Shown one piece after another: positions 36,585-46,573 of a stretch of DNA of 64,000 nucleotides. The stretch is from Candidatus Accumulibacter sp. ACC003. Lineage in GTDB: Bacteria; Pseudomonadota; Gammaproteobacteria; Burkholderiales; Rhodocyclaceae. Location: assembly GCF_907163085.1 (NCBI RefSeq), contig NZ_CAJQTX010000009.1, forward strand, positions 496,001 through 560,000, read 5' to 3'. Below the pieces are notes generated by a model, which was given only the letters and a program-made list of their open reading frames with translations, ran no database searches and was not told the DNA's origin. The stretch's first letter is position 1, and each line of letters begins with the position of its first letter. Both the position numbers and the translations under genes were made by a program.

Positions 36585-37637
36585 TCACTTCCAGATGCTC
36601 AATGGCGACATCATCCAGCAGCCGACGACGACCAGCCAGATCAGGCACAGCGGGATGAATACTTTCCAACCCAGGCGCATGATCTGGTCGTAGCGATAGC
36701 GCGGAAAGGTGGCGCGAATCCAGAGGAAGAAGAACAGCACGGCGGCGATCTTCATGAACAGCCACAGCAGGCCATCGGGCAAAAAGCCAACCGGCGACAA
36801 CCAACCGCCCAGGAAGAGCAGCGCGGTCAGCGTCGAAACCAGAATCATGTTGGCGTATTCGGCCAGGAAGAAGACCGCAAAAGCCATCCCCGAATACTCG
36901 CAGTGGAAACCGACGATTTCGGATTCACCTTCGGCCATGTCGAATGGCGCGCGGTTGGTTTCGGCAACGATCGACACCAGATAGACGACGAACATCGGCA
37001 GCAGTGGCAACCAGTTCCACGACAGGAAACCGAGGCCCTTGTCGGCGAAGAAGCCTCGCCCCTGGCCGCCAACGATATCGCCGAGGTTGAGGCTGTTGGA
37101 GACCATCAGCACGACTACCAGCGCCAGACCCATCGATATTTCGTAGGAGATCATCTGCGCCGCCGAGCGCATGCCGCCGAGTAGGGCATATTTCGAGTTC
37201 GACGCCCAACCGGCAAGGATGATCCCATAGACGCCGATCGAGCCGATCGACATGATGTACAGCAGGCTGGCATTGACGTTCGCCAGCACCAGCGTGTCGT
37301 TGAAGGGAACCACCGCCCACGCCGCGAGGGCCGGTGCAAAGGCGAACATCGGCGCGATCAGGAAGACGCTCTTGTCGGCGCCGGTGGGGACCACCACCTC
37401 TTTCAGGAAGAGCTTCAGGCCATCGGCAATCGGCTGAATCAGCCCCCAGGGACCGACCCGGTTGGGGCCGATTCGGACCTGCATCCAGCCGATGACCTTG
37501 CGTTCCCAGAAGGTCAGATAGGCGACGGCGAGCAGCAGCGGCGCGATGATCAGAATGATCTTGAGCAGCGCCCAGACCAGCGGGAAGACCGACCCGAAAA
37601 GACCCTGCAACAGTCCCTGCAGCGCATCGACCATCAT
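36585..37637 (-). CDS. nuoH: NADH-quinone oxidoreductase subunit H
   Basis: A 350-residue, eight-helix subunit lining the quinone-binding cavity. Diagnostic sequence includes [21 protein letters not shown] and [17 protein letters not shown], the latter being the charged quinone-site loop. Its start overlaps the nuoG stop by 4 nt. Residues and length are normal. Confidence 0.96.
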   Translation of the reverse strand: MMVDALQGLLQGLFGSVFPLVWALLKIILIIAPLLLAVAYLTFWERKVIGWMQVRIGPNRVGPWGLIQPIADGLKLFLKEVVVPTGADKSVFLIAPMFAFAPALAAWAVVPFNDTLVLANVNASLLYIMSIGSIGVYGIILAGWASNSKYALLGGMRSAAQMISYEISMGLALVVVLMVSNSLNLGDIVGGQGRGFFADKGLGFLSWNWLPLLPMFVVYLVSIVAETNRAPFDMAEGESEIVGFHCEYSGMAFAVFFLAEYANMILVSTLTALLFLGGWLSPVGFLPDGLLWLFMKIAAVLFFFLWIRATFPRYRYDQIMRLGWKVFIPLCLIWLVVVGCWMMSPLSIWK

Positions 37638-39961
37638 GCACGCTCCACGTTGATCGCACCAAACATGTCGCCCAGCGCGGCTGTCGAAAGATGGGCTGCG
37701 GCCACCCGCACACAGCCGGGTGGTACGGTTTCATCAGCCCGGGCGGGCAGCAGCGCCTCGCCTTCCCCCTGCCGAACGCGGACCGGCGCGCCGTCACTGA
37801 CGGCAAGCTTGGCCATTGTCGCGGCGCTCATGCGCGCGCTCGGCGCCGCCGCATCGTGCGTCTTCTGGAGTGCCGCGGCACGCCGGACGAGCAGATCGGC
37901 AGCATAGATCGGCACGTCGGCGACGCGCTGCAGACCGGCAGGCGCTGCGGACGGCGACCAGGGTCCGGCGCTGACGCCATTATCGAGCCCGGAGACGAAG
38001 CCTTCACCAGCAGCGATCACTTCATCGCGCACCTGCTCACTCGAATCCTGCTCGAAGCCGGGCAGCGCCAGCAGATTGCCGAGGACGCGCAGAACCTTCC
38101 AGCCGGGACGCGCATCGCCGAGCGGGCGAACGACACCATTGAAGCTCTGCACCCGACCTTCGGCGTTGACCAGGGTACCCGAGGTCTCGGTGAACGGCGT
38201 GATCGGCAGCAAGACGTCGGCGTAGTCGACTGCGCCACCGTCGCTGAACGGCGTCAGCATGACCACCAGAGCGGCCGCCTTGAGCGCCGCCAGTGCCTGC
38301 TGCGGATTGTGGCAATCGAGTTCGGGTTCGACGCCGAGCAAGACGTAAGCCTGGCGCGGCTGGGCGAACATTTCGTAGGCATTGAGGGCGCCGGGCAGCG
38401 CCTTGGCGACGTAGCCGCCGACGCTGTTGGCCGCTTCGCCGATGAAGCCGCAGGTCGCGCCGGTGAGCTTCGCCAGCTCTGCGGCCAGCGCGTGCAGCTG
38501 GCCGGCTTGCGGATGCTGTTCGGCGGCATTGCCGAGAAAGATCGCGCTCTGCTCGCCATCGAGCAGGCTGCGGGCAATGGCCTGGCTGCTGGCGCAAGGC
38601 TCGACGGCCTCGAACCCCGCCGGCGGCGGCTCATTCTTCAGTTGCGCAGCGGCCTTGACGACGGCCGCCAAAGCCAGCGGCAGTTCAGCCGGGCTGACCG
38701 CCACCTGCGCGTGCAGATTGATCAGCGGGTCGTCGCCGCCGAGCGATAGCAGGCTGACCTTGCCCCACTGCTTGCCAAGCTGGCGCAGGCGTTGAGCGAA
38801 CAGTGGGTGGTCCTTGCGCAGGAAGCTGCCGATTACCAGCGCGGCGTCCAGATCCTTGATCTCCGAGAAGCGGCGGCCCAGCCACGGCGTGCCGACACGC
38901 TTGCCATCGGTCGAGAAATCACGGCGCCGCAGCCGAAAGTCAACGCTGCCGGAACCCAGGCCGCGCGTCAGTTTCTGCAGCAGGTGGAGCTCTTCCAGAG
39001 TCGCGTGCGGCGACGCCAGCGCGGCCAGCGATTCGCCGCCCTTGCCGCCGGTGATGTCCTTGAGCGCGTGCGTCACATAATCGAGGGCGACGTTCCACGC
39101 CACTTCGCGGAGCGCGCCGTCGACGCGGATCATCGGCCGGGTCAGCCGCGCCGGCGAATTCAGCGCCTCGTACGAAAAGCGATCCTTGTCCGAAATCCAG
39201 CACTCATTGACGTCTTCGTTCTCGCGCGGCAGCACCCGCATCACGACATTGTTCTTGATCTGGACGGTCAGGTTGGCGCCGACGCTGTCGTGTGGGCTGA
39301 CCGACTTGCGCCGCGACAACTCCCAGCTGCGCGCCGAATAGCGGAAGGGCTTGGAGGTCAGCGCGCCGACCGGGCAGAGGTCGATCATGTTGCCCGAAAG
39401 CTCGGAATCGATCGAGCGCCCGACAAAGGTCATGATCTCGGCGTGCATGGTGCGGTTGGCCATGCCCAGTTCCATGACCCCGGCAATTTCCTGACCGAAG
39501 CGAACGCAACGCGTGCAGTGAATGCAACGCGCCATTTCCTGCATCGAGATCAGCGGGCCGACGTCCTTGTGGAAAACGACACGTTTGCCTTCCTGGAAGC
39601 GCGAAGAGCTGCCGCCGTAGCCCACCGCCAGGTCCTGCAGCTGACACTCGCCGCCCTGGTCGCAGATCGGGCAATCGAGCGGATGGTTGATCAGCAGAAA
39701 CTCCATCACGCCCTTCTGGGCCTTGATCGCCAATTCGGAATGCGTGAACACCTTCATGCCGTTGGTCACCGGTGTCGCACAGGCGGGCAGTGGCTTCGGG
39801 GCCTTCTCGACCTGCACCAGACACATCCGGCAGTTGGCGGCAATCGAGAGTTTCTTGTGATAGCAGAAATGCGGGATATAGGCACCGAGCTGCTGCGCAG
39901 CGTCCATGATGGTACTGCCGTCAGGCACCTGCGCAATCTTGCCGTCGATTTCGATTTCCAT
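37634..39961 (-). CDS. nuoG: NADH-quinone oxidoreductase subunit G
   Basis: A 775-residue peripheral-arm subunit with an N-terminal ferredoxin-like [2Fe-2S] domain ([16 protein letters not shown]). Then come the His-Cys cluster region ([18 protein letters not shown]) and a [4Fe-4S] site ([11 protein letters not shown]). The remainder is a molybdopterin-oxidoreductase-like fold that lacks the cofactor in this family. It passes electrons from NuoF to NuoI. It starts 11 nt after nuoF. Confidence 0.95.
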   Translation of the reverse strand: MEIEIDGKIAQVPDGSTIMDAAQQLGAYIPHFCYHKKLSIAANCRMCLVQVEKAPKPLPACATPVTNGMKVFTHSELAIKAQKGVMEFLLINHPLDCPICDQGGECQLQDLAVGYGGSSSRFQEGKRVVFHKDVGPLISMQEMARCIHCTRCVRFGQEIAGVMELGMANRTMHAEIMTFVGRSIDSELSGNMIDLCPVGALTSKPFRYSARSWELSRRKSVSPHDSVGANLTVQIKNNVVMRVLPRENEDVNECWISDKDRFSYEALNSPARLTRPMIRVDGALREVAWNVALDYVTHALKDITGGKGGESLAALASPHATLEELHLLQKLTRGLGSGSVDFRLRRRDFSTDGKRVGTPWLGRRFSEIKDLDAALVIGSFLRKDHPLFAQRLRQLGKQWGKVSLLSLGGDDPLINLHAQVAVSPAELPLALAAVVKAAAQLKNEPPPAGFEAVEPCASSQAIARSLLDGEQSAIFLGNAAEQHPQAGQLHALAAELAKLTGATCGFIGEAANSVGGYVAKALPGALNAYEMFAQPRQAYVLLGVEPELDCHNPQQALAALKAAALVVMLTPFSDGGAVDYADVLLPITPFTETSGTLVNAEGRVQSFNGVVRPLGDARPGWKVLRVLGNLLALPGFEQDSSEQVRDEVIAAGEGFVSGLDNGVSAGPWSPSAAPAGLQRVADVPIYAADLLVRRAAALQKTHDAAAPSARMSAATMAKLAVSDGAPVRVRQGEGEALLPARADETVPPGCVRVAAAHLSTAALGDMFGAINVERA

Positions 39962-39972
39962 CGTCTCGTACC

Positions 39973-41301
39973 CTAAACCCTTGCCGTGAAGAAGCCGCTA
40001 CCGGCGCGCTGGACATCAACGGGCACGAGGCACTTCTTGTGTTCAATGTGGTACGCGAACTCGTCGTGAAAATGCTTGATGAAGCTCTGTACCGGCATGG
40101 ACGCGGCGTCGCCGAGCGCGCAGATGGTGCGACCCATGATGTTGGTGGTGACGCAGGCCAGCAACTCGAGGTCGTCGGCGCGCCCCTGCCCGTTCTCGAT
40201 CCGGTGCACCACCTGGTACAGCCAACCGGTACCTTCACGGCAGGGCGTGCACTGGCCGCAAGATTCTTCGTAGTAGAAGAAGGAAAGACGCTCGAGCGCC
40301 CTGACCATGCACGTCGTCTCGTCCATGACGATGACCGCGCCCGAGCCGAGCATCGAGCCCGCCTTGCTGATCGAATCGTAGTCCATGGTGCACGCCATCA
40401 TCGCCTCGGCGGGCACCACCGGCGCGGAAGAGCCGCCTGGAATGCACGCCTTCAGCTGCCGACCGCCGCGCATGCCGCCGGCCATCTCGAGCAGCGTGGC
40501 GAAGGGCGTGCCGAGCGGGATTTCGTAGTTACCCGGCCGCTCGACGTGCCCCGAAATCGAGAACAGCTTGGTGCCGCCGTTGTTGGCCTTGCCGGCTTCG
40601 AGATAAGTCTCGCCGCCGAGATTGATGATGTAGGGAATCGAAGCGAAGGTTTCGGTGTTGTTGATCGTCGTCGGCTTGCCGTAGAGACCGAAGGACGCCG
40701 GGAATGGCGGCTTGAAGCGCGGCTGCCCCTTCTTGCCTTCGATCGATTCGAGCAGCGCCGTCTCTTCGCCGCAGATATAGGCACCGTAGCCGTGGTGGGC
40801 AAAGAGCTCAAAGTTGAAACCCGACCCGAGCAGGTCGCTGCCGAGAAAGCCGGCCGCCCGCGCCTCGTCGAGCGCCTCCTCGAAGCGCTCGTAGATCTCC
40901 CAGACTTCGCCGTGAATGTAGTTGTAACCGCAGGCAGCACCCATCGCATAGGCAGCAATGGCCATCCCCTCGATCACCGAGTGCGGGTTGTAGCGCAGGA
41001 TGTCGCGGTCCTTGAACGTGCCGGGCTCGCCCTCGTCCGAATTGCACACCACGTACTTGTCACCAGGGAAGGAGCGCGGCATGAAACTCCACTTGAGGCC
41101 GGTCGGAAAGCCGGCGCCACCGCGGCCACGCAAGACCGACTTCTTGACCTCGTTGATCACGGACCCCTGCGGCTGCTTCTCTTCGAGAATCCGGCGCAGT
41201 GCCGAGTAGCCGCCACGTTTGACGTAATCAGCCAGGCGCCAGGCCTTGTCGCCGTCCAGACCGAGGCTCAGCATCGGATTGATTGCACCGAGAATCGCCA
41301 T
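39973..41301 (-). CDS. nuoF: NADH-quinone oxidoreductase subunit F
   Basis: The protein has 442 residues from ATG 41301, which shares its A with the nuoE TAA stop. The open frame continues upstream but is not conserved. This subunit binds NADH and [18 protein letters not shown] and the Glu-rich [14 protein letters not shown]. It carries the N3 [4Fe-4S] cluster ([12 protein letters not shown]). It oxidises NADH at the tip of the Complex I peripheral arm. Confidence 0.95.
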   Translation of the reverse strand: MAILGAINPMLSLGLDGDKAWRLADYVKRGGYSALRRILEEKQPQGSVINEVKKSVLRGRGGAGFPTGLKWSFMPRSFPGDKYVVCNSDEGEPGTFKDRDILRYNPHSVIEGMAIAAYAMGAACGYNYIHGEVWEIYERFEEALDEARAAGFLGSDLLGSGFNFELFAHHGYGAYICGEETALLESIEGKKGQPRFKPPFPASFGLYGKPTTINNTETFASIPYIINLGGETYLEAGKANNGGTKLFSISGHVERPGNYEIPLGTPFATLLEMAGGMRGGRQLKACIPGGSSAPVVPAEAMMACTMDYDSISKAGSMLGSGAVIVMDETTCMVRALERLSFFYYEESCGQCTPCREGTGWLYQVVHRIENGQGRADDLELLACVTTNIMGRTICALGDAASMPVQSFIKHFHDEFAYHIEHKKCLVPVDVQRAGSGFFTARV

Positions 41302-41777
41302 TACTTGAGCTCCGCCAGCAGTTGGTCGATTTGCTCGGGTTGCATCCAGCTGCACATCCGACGGTTGTTGACGATCATCACCGGCGCGTCGCCGCAAGCG
41401 CCCATGCACTCGCCTTCCTTGAGCGTGATCAGGCCGTCGGGGGTGGTTTCGTTGTAGCCGATGCCGAGCTTCTTCTTGAGGTATTCGCCGGCGTCTACGC
41501 CACCGCTGAGCATGCACGGCAGGTTGGTACACACCGACAGCTTGTACTTGCCAAGCGGCTTCAGGTTGTACATGTTGTAGAAGCTGGCCACCTCGTAGGC
41601 TGCCACCGGCGCCATGCCCAGGTAGTTGGCGACGCTCTCGATGGCTTCGCTGGACAGCCAACCCTGCTCGTCCTGAGCGATCGCCAGAGCGGCCATAATA
41701 GCCGAGCGCTTTTGGTCGACCGGATACTTGGCGATTTCGCGGTCAATTTTCTTGAGGGATTCTGGAGTCAGCATCAA
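41301..41777 (-). CDS. nuoE: NADH-quinone oxidoreductase subunit E
   Basis: A 158-residue, thioredoxin-like subunit with one [2Fe-2S] cluster. The ligands are C83 and C88 (SVCTNLPC) with C124 and C128 (GECMGACG), at standard spacing. It partners NuoF at the NADH-oxidising end. It overlaps nuoD by 4 nt and nuoF by 1 nt, indicating tight translational coupling. Confidence 0.95.
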   Translation of the reverse strand: MMLTPESLKKIDREIAKYPVDQKRSAIMAALAIAQDEQGWLSSEAIESVANYLGMAPVAAYEVASFYNMYNLKPLGKYKLSVCTNLPCMLSGGVDAGEYLKKKLGIGYNETTPDGLITLKEGECMGACGDAPVMIVNNRRMCSWMQPEQIDQLLAELK

Positions 41778-43027
41778 CGGTCAATCTCGCCAAAAACAAC
41801 GTCCTGCGAACCAATGATGGTCACTACGTCGGCCAGCATGTGGCCGCGGGCCATCTCATCCATCGCCGACAGGTGCACGTAACCCGGCGCGCGTATCTTC
41901 AGGCGGTAGGGCTTGTTGGCCCCGTCGGAAATCACGTAGATGCCGAACTCGCCCTTCGGGTGTTCAACGCCCGCATAGACCTCGCCCTCGGGAACGTGCA
42001 TCCCTTCGGTGCACAATTTGAAGTGGTGAATCAGCTCTTCCATGTTCGACTTCATGGCTTCGCGATTCGGTGGAGCAACCTTGTGGTTGTCGGACATCAC
42101 CGGGCCCGGGTTTAGCCGCAGCCAGTCGATGCACTGTTTGAGGATCCGGTTTGCCTGGCGCATTTCTTCCATCCGCACCAGGTAGCGATCGTACGAGTCG
42201 CCGGTCTTGCCGATCGGGATATCGAAGTCGACGCGGTCATAGACCTCGTACGGCTGCTTCTTGCGGAGGTCCCAGGCGATGCCCGAACCACGCAGCATCG
42301 GCCCGGTAAAACCGCGCTGCAGCGCCCGCTCGGGGCTAACGATGCCGACATCGACCAGCCGCTGTTTCCAGATGCGGTTGTCGGTGAGCAGCGTTTCGTA
42401 CTCGTCGAGCAACTTCGGAAAACGGCTGGAAAAGTCGTCGAGGAAGTCGAGCAAGGAGCCACTGCGCGCGTCATTGAACGGCTTGATCTGCGCCGCGCTC
42501 TTCCACTTCGACTCCTTGTACTGCGACATGCGGTCGGGCAGATCGCGATAGACGCCACCCGGCCGGTAGTAGGCCGCGTGCATGCGCGCCCCGGAAACGG
42601 CTTCGTAGGCGTCGACCAGATCCTCGCGCTCGCGAAAGGCATAGAGCACCATGGTCATTGCGCCGACGTCGAGACCGTGACAGCCAATCCACAGTAGGTG
42701 ATTCAGAATGCGGGTGATTTCGTCGAACATCACGCGAATGTACTGCGCGCGGATCGGCACCTCGATCTGCAGCAGCCGCTCGATCGCCATGCAGTAGGCG
42801 TGTTCGTTGCACATCATCGACATGTAGTCGAGACGATCCATGTACGGCACCGACTGAATCCAGGTCTTGCTCTCGGCGAGTTTTTCTGTCGCCCGATGCA
42901 GCAAACCGATGTGTGGGTCGGCACGCATCACGACTTCGCCGTCGAGTTCGAGCACCATTCGCAGCACGCCGTGAGCGGCTGGGTGCTGCGGTCCGAAGTT
43001 CAGGGTGAAGTTACGGAGTTCAGGCAT
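41774..43027 (-). CDS. nuoD: NADH-quinone oxidoreductase subunit D
   Basis: A 417-residue, 49-kDa-type subunit related to [NiFe]-hydrogenase large subunits. It has [14 protein letters not shown] near the start, the quinone-site loop, and the C-terminal block [13 protein letters not shown]. With NuoB it forms the quinone-reduction site. It is separate from nuoC (not fused as in E. coli) and overlaps it by 8 nt. Length is typical for proteobacteria with split C and D. Confidence 0.96.
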   Translation of the reverse strand: MPELRNFTLNFGPQHPAAHGVLRMVLELDGEVVMRADPHIGLLHRATEKLAESKTWIQSVPYMDRLDYMSMMCNEHAYCMAIERLLQIEVPIRAQYIRVMFDEITRILNHLLWIGCHGLDVGAMTMVLYAFREREDLVDAYEAVSGARMHAAYYRPGGVYRDLPDRMSQYKESKWKSAAQIKPFNDARSGSLLDFLDDFSSRFPKLLDEYETLLTDNRIWKQRLVDVGIVSPERALQRGFTGPMLRGSGIAWDLRKKQPYEVYDRVDFDIPIGKTGDSYDRYLVRMEEMRQANRILKQCIDWLRLNPGPVMSDNHKVAPPNREAMKSNMEELIHHFKLCTEGMHVPEGEVYAGVEHPKGEFGIYVISDGANKPYRLKIRAPGYVHLSAMDEMARGHMLADVVTIIGSQDVVFGEIDR

Positions 43028-43625
43028 GGTCTACGTCCCCGTAGGTCGCTTCGCGAACGATCCGCGGCGTGACCTCACGCGGCTCGATGGTCACTGGTTG
43101 GTAGATCACCCGCTGCTGCTCCGGGTCATAGCGCATCTCGACGTAGCCGGAAACGGGGAAATCCTTGCGGAAGGGATGGCCGATAAAGCCATAGTCGGTG
43201 AGAATCCTGCGCAAATCGTCGTGCCCGGGGAAAACGATACCGATCAGATCGAAGGCCTCGCGCTCGAACCAATTGACGCAGTTCCACACCGAGGTCACCG
43301 ACGGCAACGAAGGGAAGTCGTCGTCGGGCGCGAAGCAGCGCACGCGCACGCGCCAGTTCTTGCTAATCGACAGCAAATGGCTGACGGCGGCAAAACGAGG
43401 ACCGCTGCGCGGCACGTTGGCGTAAGTCGAATAGTCGACGCCGCACAGATCAATCAACTCTTCGAAAGCCAGTTCCGGCGCGTCGCGCAGGGTCTGCATC
43501 ACCGACAGATACTCGGCCGCATCGACTTCGATGGTCACTTCACCGAACGCCACCTTCAGGGACTGAAGTCGATCACCGAGACACTCGTTCAGATTCTGGC
43601 AAAGCGCTTCCAGCTTGGCGGACAT
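43020..43625 (-). CDS. nuoC: NADH-quinone oxidoreductase subunit C
   Basis: A 201-residue, 30-kDa-type subunit. The signature [18 protein letters not shown] and the [12 protein letters not shown] block near residue 165 are intact. It helps hold NuoD and NuoB together. It starts 24 nt downstream of nuoB and overlaps nuoD. Confidence 0.96.
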   Translation of the reverse strand: MSAKLEALCQNLNECLGDRLQSLKVAFGEVTIEVDAAEYLSVMQTLRDAPELAFEELIDLCGVDYSTYANVPRSGPRFAAVSHLLSISKNWRVRVRCFAPDDDFPSLPSVTSVWNCVNWFEREAFDLIGIVFPGHDDLRRILTDYGFIGHPFRKDFPVSGYVEMRYDPEQQRVIYQPVTIEPREVTPRIVREATYGDVDHA

Positions 43626-43649
43626 GGCTCACTCTCGGGTTGGTTGTGT

Positions 43650-44126
43650 TCAGCGGGCGATGGTACTGGTACGGCGAATCTTGTTCTGCAACTGAATCAG
43701 GCCGTAGATCAGCGCCTCGGCGGTCGGCGGGCAGCCCGGAACATAGATATCGACCGGAACGATCCGATCACAGCCGCGCACCACCGAGTACGAGTAATGG
43801 TAATAACCACCACCGTTGGCGCAGGAGCCCATCGATACCACCCAGCGCGGCTCGGCCATCTGGTCGTAGACCTTGCGCATCGCCGGCGCCATCTTGTTGG
43901 TCAGCGTGCCGGCGACGACCATCACGTCGGACTGGCGCGGACTCGGGCGGAAGACGATCCCGAAGCGATCCAGGTCGTAGCGCGAGCAGCCGGCATGGAT
44001 CATCTCGATGGCACAACACGCGAGGCCGAAACTCATCGGCCACATCGAGCCCGTACGCACGTAGTTGATCAGATTGTCGGCTGTCGTGGTGACAAAACCT
44101 TCCTGCAGAATGCCGTCAATACCCAT
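43650..44126 (-). CDS. nuoB: NADH-quinone oxidoreductase subunit B
   Basis: A 158-residue subunit that carries the terminal N2 [4Fe-4S] cluster. The ligands are the adjacent C37 and C38 (GLACCAIE), C102 (MGSCANGG) and C132 (VPGCPPT). It transfers electrons to quinone at the NuoB/NuoD interface. It follows nuoA by 3 nt. Length and motifs are standard. Confidence 0.97.
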   Translation of the reverse strand: MGIDGILQEGFVTTTADNLINYVRTGSMWPMSFGLACCAIEMIHAGCSRYDLDRFGIVFRPSPRQSDVMVVAGTLTNKMAPAMRKVYDQMAEPRWVVSMGSCANGGGYYHYSYSVVRGCDRIVPVDIYVPGCPPTAEALIYGLIQLQNKIRRTSTIAR

Positions 44127-44129
44127 CGC

Positions 44130-44504
44130 TCACTCCCAGTCCAGTGCGCCCTTGGCCCAGGCATACACGTAGCCGACGACCAGGATGGCGATGAAAACCA
44201 GCATCTCGATGAAACCGAACCACTTCACCGAATCGGTGGCGACGATCTCTTTGAAAATCGTCGCCCACGGCAGCAGAAAGGCGACCTCGAGATCAAACAG
44301 GATGAAGATGATGGCGATCAGGTAGTAGCGCACATCGAACTTCATGCGCGCATCTTCGAATGCCTCGAAACCACACTCGTAAGGGGAGAGCTTTTCGCTA
44401 TCGGGACGATGCGGCGCAACCATCAGACCCATCATGACCGGCATCACCCCGAAAGCGATGCCAATCAGGATAAAGACAAATACCGGGAAATAGCTTTCCA
44501 GCAT
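44130..44504 (-). CDS. nuoA: NADH-quinone oxidoreductase subunit A
   Basis: The protein has 124 residues from ATG 44504, giving the usual MLESYFPV beginning with a GGGG-containing ribosome site; a GTG at 44516 would add four residues. It has three membrane helices and the conserved loop [15 protein letters not shown], plus [19 protein letters not shown]. It is the first gene of the 14-gene operon. tRNA-Leu lies about 60 nt upstream and secG further up, so transcription may start at the secG promoter. Confidence 0.95.
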   Translation of the reverse strand: MLESYFPVFVFILIGIAFGVMPVMMGLMVAPHRPDSEKLSPYECGFEAFEDARMKFDVRYYLIAIIFILFDLEVAFLLPWATIFKEIVATDSVKWFGFIEMLVFIAILVVGYVYAWAKGALDWE

Positions 44505-44563
44505 GATCCGCCCCACAAGCGCTTCAATTCAGACTACAGCCACCGGTTACTGGCGGCCATTCC

Positions 44564-44648
44564 TGGTGCCGACGATGAGACTCGAACTCACACGACCGAA
44601 GTCACTACCCCCTCAAGATAGCGTGTATACCAATTTCACCACGTCGGC
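44564..44648 (-). tRNA. tRNA-Leu (anticodon GAG)
   Basis: Read on the minus strand, an 85-nt cloverleaf starts GCCGACG and ends CGTCGGC-ACCA, with a perfect 7-bp acceptor stem and encoded CCA. The anticodon stem CTATC/GGTAG encloses the loop TTGAGGG, giving GAG, which reads CUU/CUC leucine codons. A long variable arm (GTGACTTCGGTCGT) marks a class II tRNA. TTCGAGT/C is the T-loop. It lies between secG and nuoA, the common betaproteobacterial arrangement. Confidence 0.95.
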
Positions 44649-44714
44649 ATTACCACGGGCAGCAGGCGAATCAATCGAGGAATAAAGCACTTCTCGCCGC
44701 TGCTTGCAAAACGA

Positions 44715-45086
44715 TTACCGGGGAATATCCTTTGCTTTCGAATTGGCATCCGCCGGGATTTTGCTCTGCTCAACATCACCCAAGGGAGATGCTGGAACAG
44801 GGGCGGATTTTACCGCATCCCGCATCACACTGCCAGTCGTTTTTGGCGCCTGCGATGCCAGATAGGCGAGCGACAGACTGGTCACAAAGAACACCGTAGC
44901 CAGCACCGCAGTCGCCCGACTGAGGAAATTTGCGGCCCCCGTGGCACCGAACAAACTGCCGGAAGCGCCACTGCCGAAGGCCGCACCCATGTCGGCGCCC
45001 TTGCCGTGCTGAACCAGGACGAGACCGATCACGCTGACCGCCGCCAGGATGTGCACCGTCAAAACCACAGAAAAAAGATATTCCAT
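44715..45086 (-). CDS. secG: Preprotein translocase subunit SecG
   Basis: The protein has 123 residues from ATG 45086, with AGAGG upstream. Two membrane helices flank the conserved cytoplasmic loop LVLVQHGKGADMGAAFG, followed by the Gly/Ser-rich stretch SGASGSLFGATGAANFL, all hallmarks of SecG. It stimulates SecYE-mediated export. The C-terminal tail is Lys/Pro/Ala-rich and polar. In many relatives tpiA precedes it; here there is none. Confidence 0.95.
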   Translation of the reverse strand: MEYLFSVVLTVHILAAVSVIGLVLVQHGKGADMGAAFGSGASGSLFGATGAANFLSRATAVLATVFFVTSLSLAYLASQAPKTTGSVMRDAVKSAPVPASPLGDVEQSKIPADANSKAKDIPR

Positions 45087-45700
45087 ATAACCTCTTAGTC
45101 GACCCGGCAAATGGCAGACCCACTGCCCGCAACACGGCCACGGCACCCTGGCTCACCGGCCCAGGCCGACGACGCGGCCGCGACAGCCAAACCCCCCGCA
45201 GCGCTCCAGACTCCAGCAGCACCGGCACGAATGCCGCCGCGACGCGCCATCGGCGCGGCCAACGAACGCCAAAACAACGCCACAGCCAAGCCCCGGGCAG
45301 CCAGCCCAACGAGACTTTGTCGTGCCGATCAGCGCAACGCCAACGCCAACGCCAGTAAAACTTTGGTAGTATAGCGAGTTAGCGTGGCGCCGGTCAATTG
45401 ACGATCGGCCCATGCAGAGATCGCTGACCTTGGCTCTGACCGCCAGTCGGGCAGCGCGGACAAACGCTGAAGAAGGTGCGCCGGCAAGCACCATCCGACC
45501 GCCACTTGCCGCCATGCCATCGCCCACTCGGCAGCGCGACCAGAGCGTGCCCTCGCGACACGGCCGCCGCGGGCACCAGACCGCGGCACGACTGGAAAGC
45601 ACGAAACCCTGACCGATGTGCCCCCATTCAACTTGCGACGCGAACAAGCGCGCAGCGGCGCGACGATCTGCCGCTGCTGGCCGCCCGGCGACCCGATCTG
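45087..45700. other. Divergent region between secG and spermidine-synthase-like gene
   Basis: About 610 bp with the secG promoter in its middle. Open frames exist on both strands but show high-GC shadow composition. There is no trace of tpiA, the usual neighbour upstream of secG. The rightmost 90 bp may encode extra N-terminal residues of the following gene (in-frame, RRDDLPLLAARRPD). No RNA gene is recognised. Confidence 0.5.
45368..45397 (-). promoter_or_regulatory. Sigma70-type promoter for secG, tRNA-Leu and nuo
   Basis: On the minus strand TTGACC (45397-45392) is followed after 18 bp by TATACT (45373-45368), five of six matches in each hexamer. The predicted start near 45361 gives a leader of about 275 nt before secG. 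That leader contains four GCCAAC-like direct repeats at about 45335-45356. Confidence 0.65.
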
Positions 45701-46456
45701 ATGGCGCGTGACTCGATAGAAATCAGCGAGACGGCCGGCGTACGCTATCTCCACTTCTCCTCGGCCTGGGTGCAGGGAGCGATGCGCGTCCAGCGCCCGC
45801 ACGCGCTCGAACTCGCCTACACCCGAGAAATGATGGCCGGACTGCTGCTCCGCGAAGCGCCATGGCCACGCCAGGCGCTGCTGATCGGCCTCGGTGCGGG
45901 ATCGCAGGCCAAATTCATCTACCAACAGTTGCCGGCCACGCGAATCACCGTCGTCGAGATCAATCCGCAAGTCGAGGTCGTCGCGCGACTGCATTTCAAA
46001 CTGCCGGACGACCCACTTCGCCTGCGCGTGCAGATCGCCGACGGCGCCGCGTACATGCTCGGCGGTGACAGCCTCTATGACTATATCCTGGTCGACGGCT
46101 TCGACAAGAATGCCCGCGCCGGCATTCTCGATACCGAGCCTTTCTACCAGGCGTGCCGATCGCGCCTGAGCGACAGTGGCCTGCTGGCGGTCAACCTGCT
46201 CGGCCGCGAGCGCGGCTTTCAGGCCAGCGCCGAGCGCATCGAGACGGCTTTCGACGGGCGCGCGCTGATCTTCCCATCGTGCGACAGCGGCAATACGGTC
46301 GCCTTCGCGGCGGCCGGCGAGCCGATCGACCTCAGCTTCGACGAACTGATTACCCGGGCCAACGCGTGTCGCCGGGAAACGGGTCTCAATCTGTTGCCGA
46401 CGATCGCCAGATTGCAGATCGCGCGTCGCCTCGCCGACGATCGCCTGCGCCTTTGA
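45701..46456 (+). CDS. Spermidine-synthase-like methyltransferase-fold protein
   Basis: The protein has 251 residues from ATG 45701. Sequence upstream in the same frame (DDLPLLAARRPD) looks protein-like, so translation may begin a little earlier at a non-ATG codon. The Rossmann-type motif LLIGLGAGSQAKFIYQQLP, the acidic end of strand two (ITVVEINPQVE) and LYDYILVDGFD follow the spermidine synthase pattern. Polyamine-specific active-site residues cannot be confirmed. Such stand-alone SpeE-like proteins are common in betaproteobacteria without a proven substrate. It is followed 117 nt later by the cyanophycin-associated ABC gene. Confidence 0.75.
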   Translation: MARDSIEISETAGVRYLHFSSAWVQGAMRVQRPHALELAYTREMMAGLLLREAPWPRQALLIGLGAGSQAKFIYQQLPATRITVVEINPQVEVVARLHFKLPDDPLRLRVQIADGAAYMLGGDSLYDYILVDGFDKNARAGILDTEPFYQACRSRLSDSGLLAVNLLGRERGFQASAERIETAFDGRALIFPSCDSGNTVAFAAAGEPIDLSFDELITRANACRRETGLNLLPTIARLQIARRLADDRLRL

Positions 46457-46573
46457 GTGGCCATTCGGCAATGCCCGCGATAAGCGCGACGCGCGCCCGA
46501 GACCTCGCTGAAGACGGCTATACTTGCCGCCTTCGCGCATCCCCCGCAGCCTCGTTTCAGAATCGACCAAGCA

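Noticed and set aside
43005..44621. 538-codon plus-strand open frame opposite nuoA-C
   Set aside because: It lies entirely antisense to well-supported nuo genes and runs into the tRNA; the composition is that of a high-GC shadow frame.
45153..45647. Possible degenerate tpiA upstream of secG
   Set aside because: None of the triosephosphate isomerase motifs can be found in any frame there.
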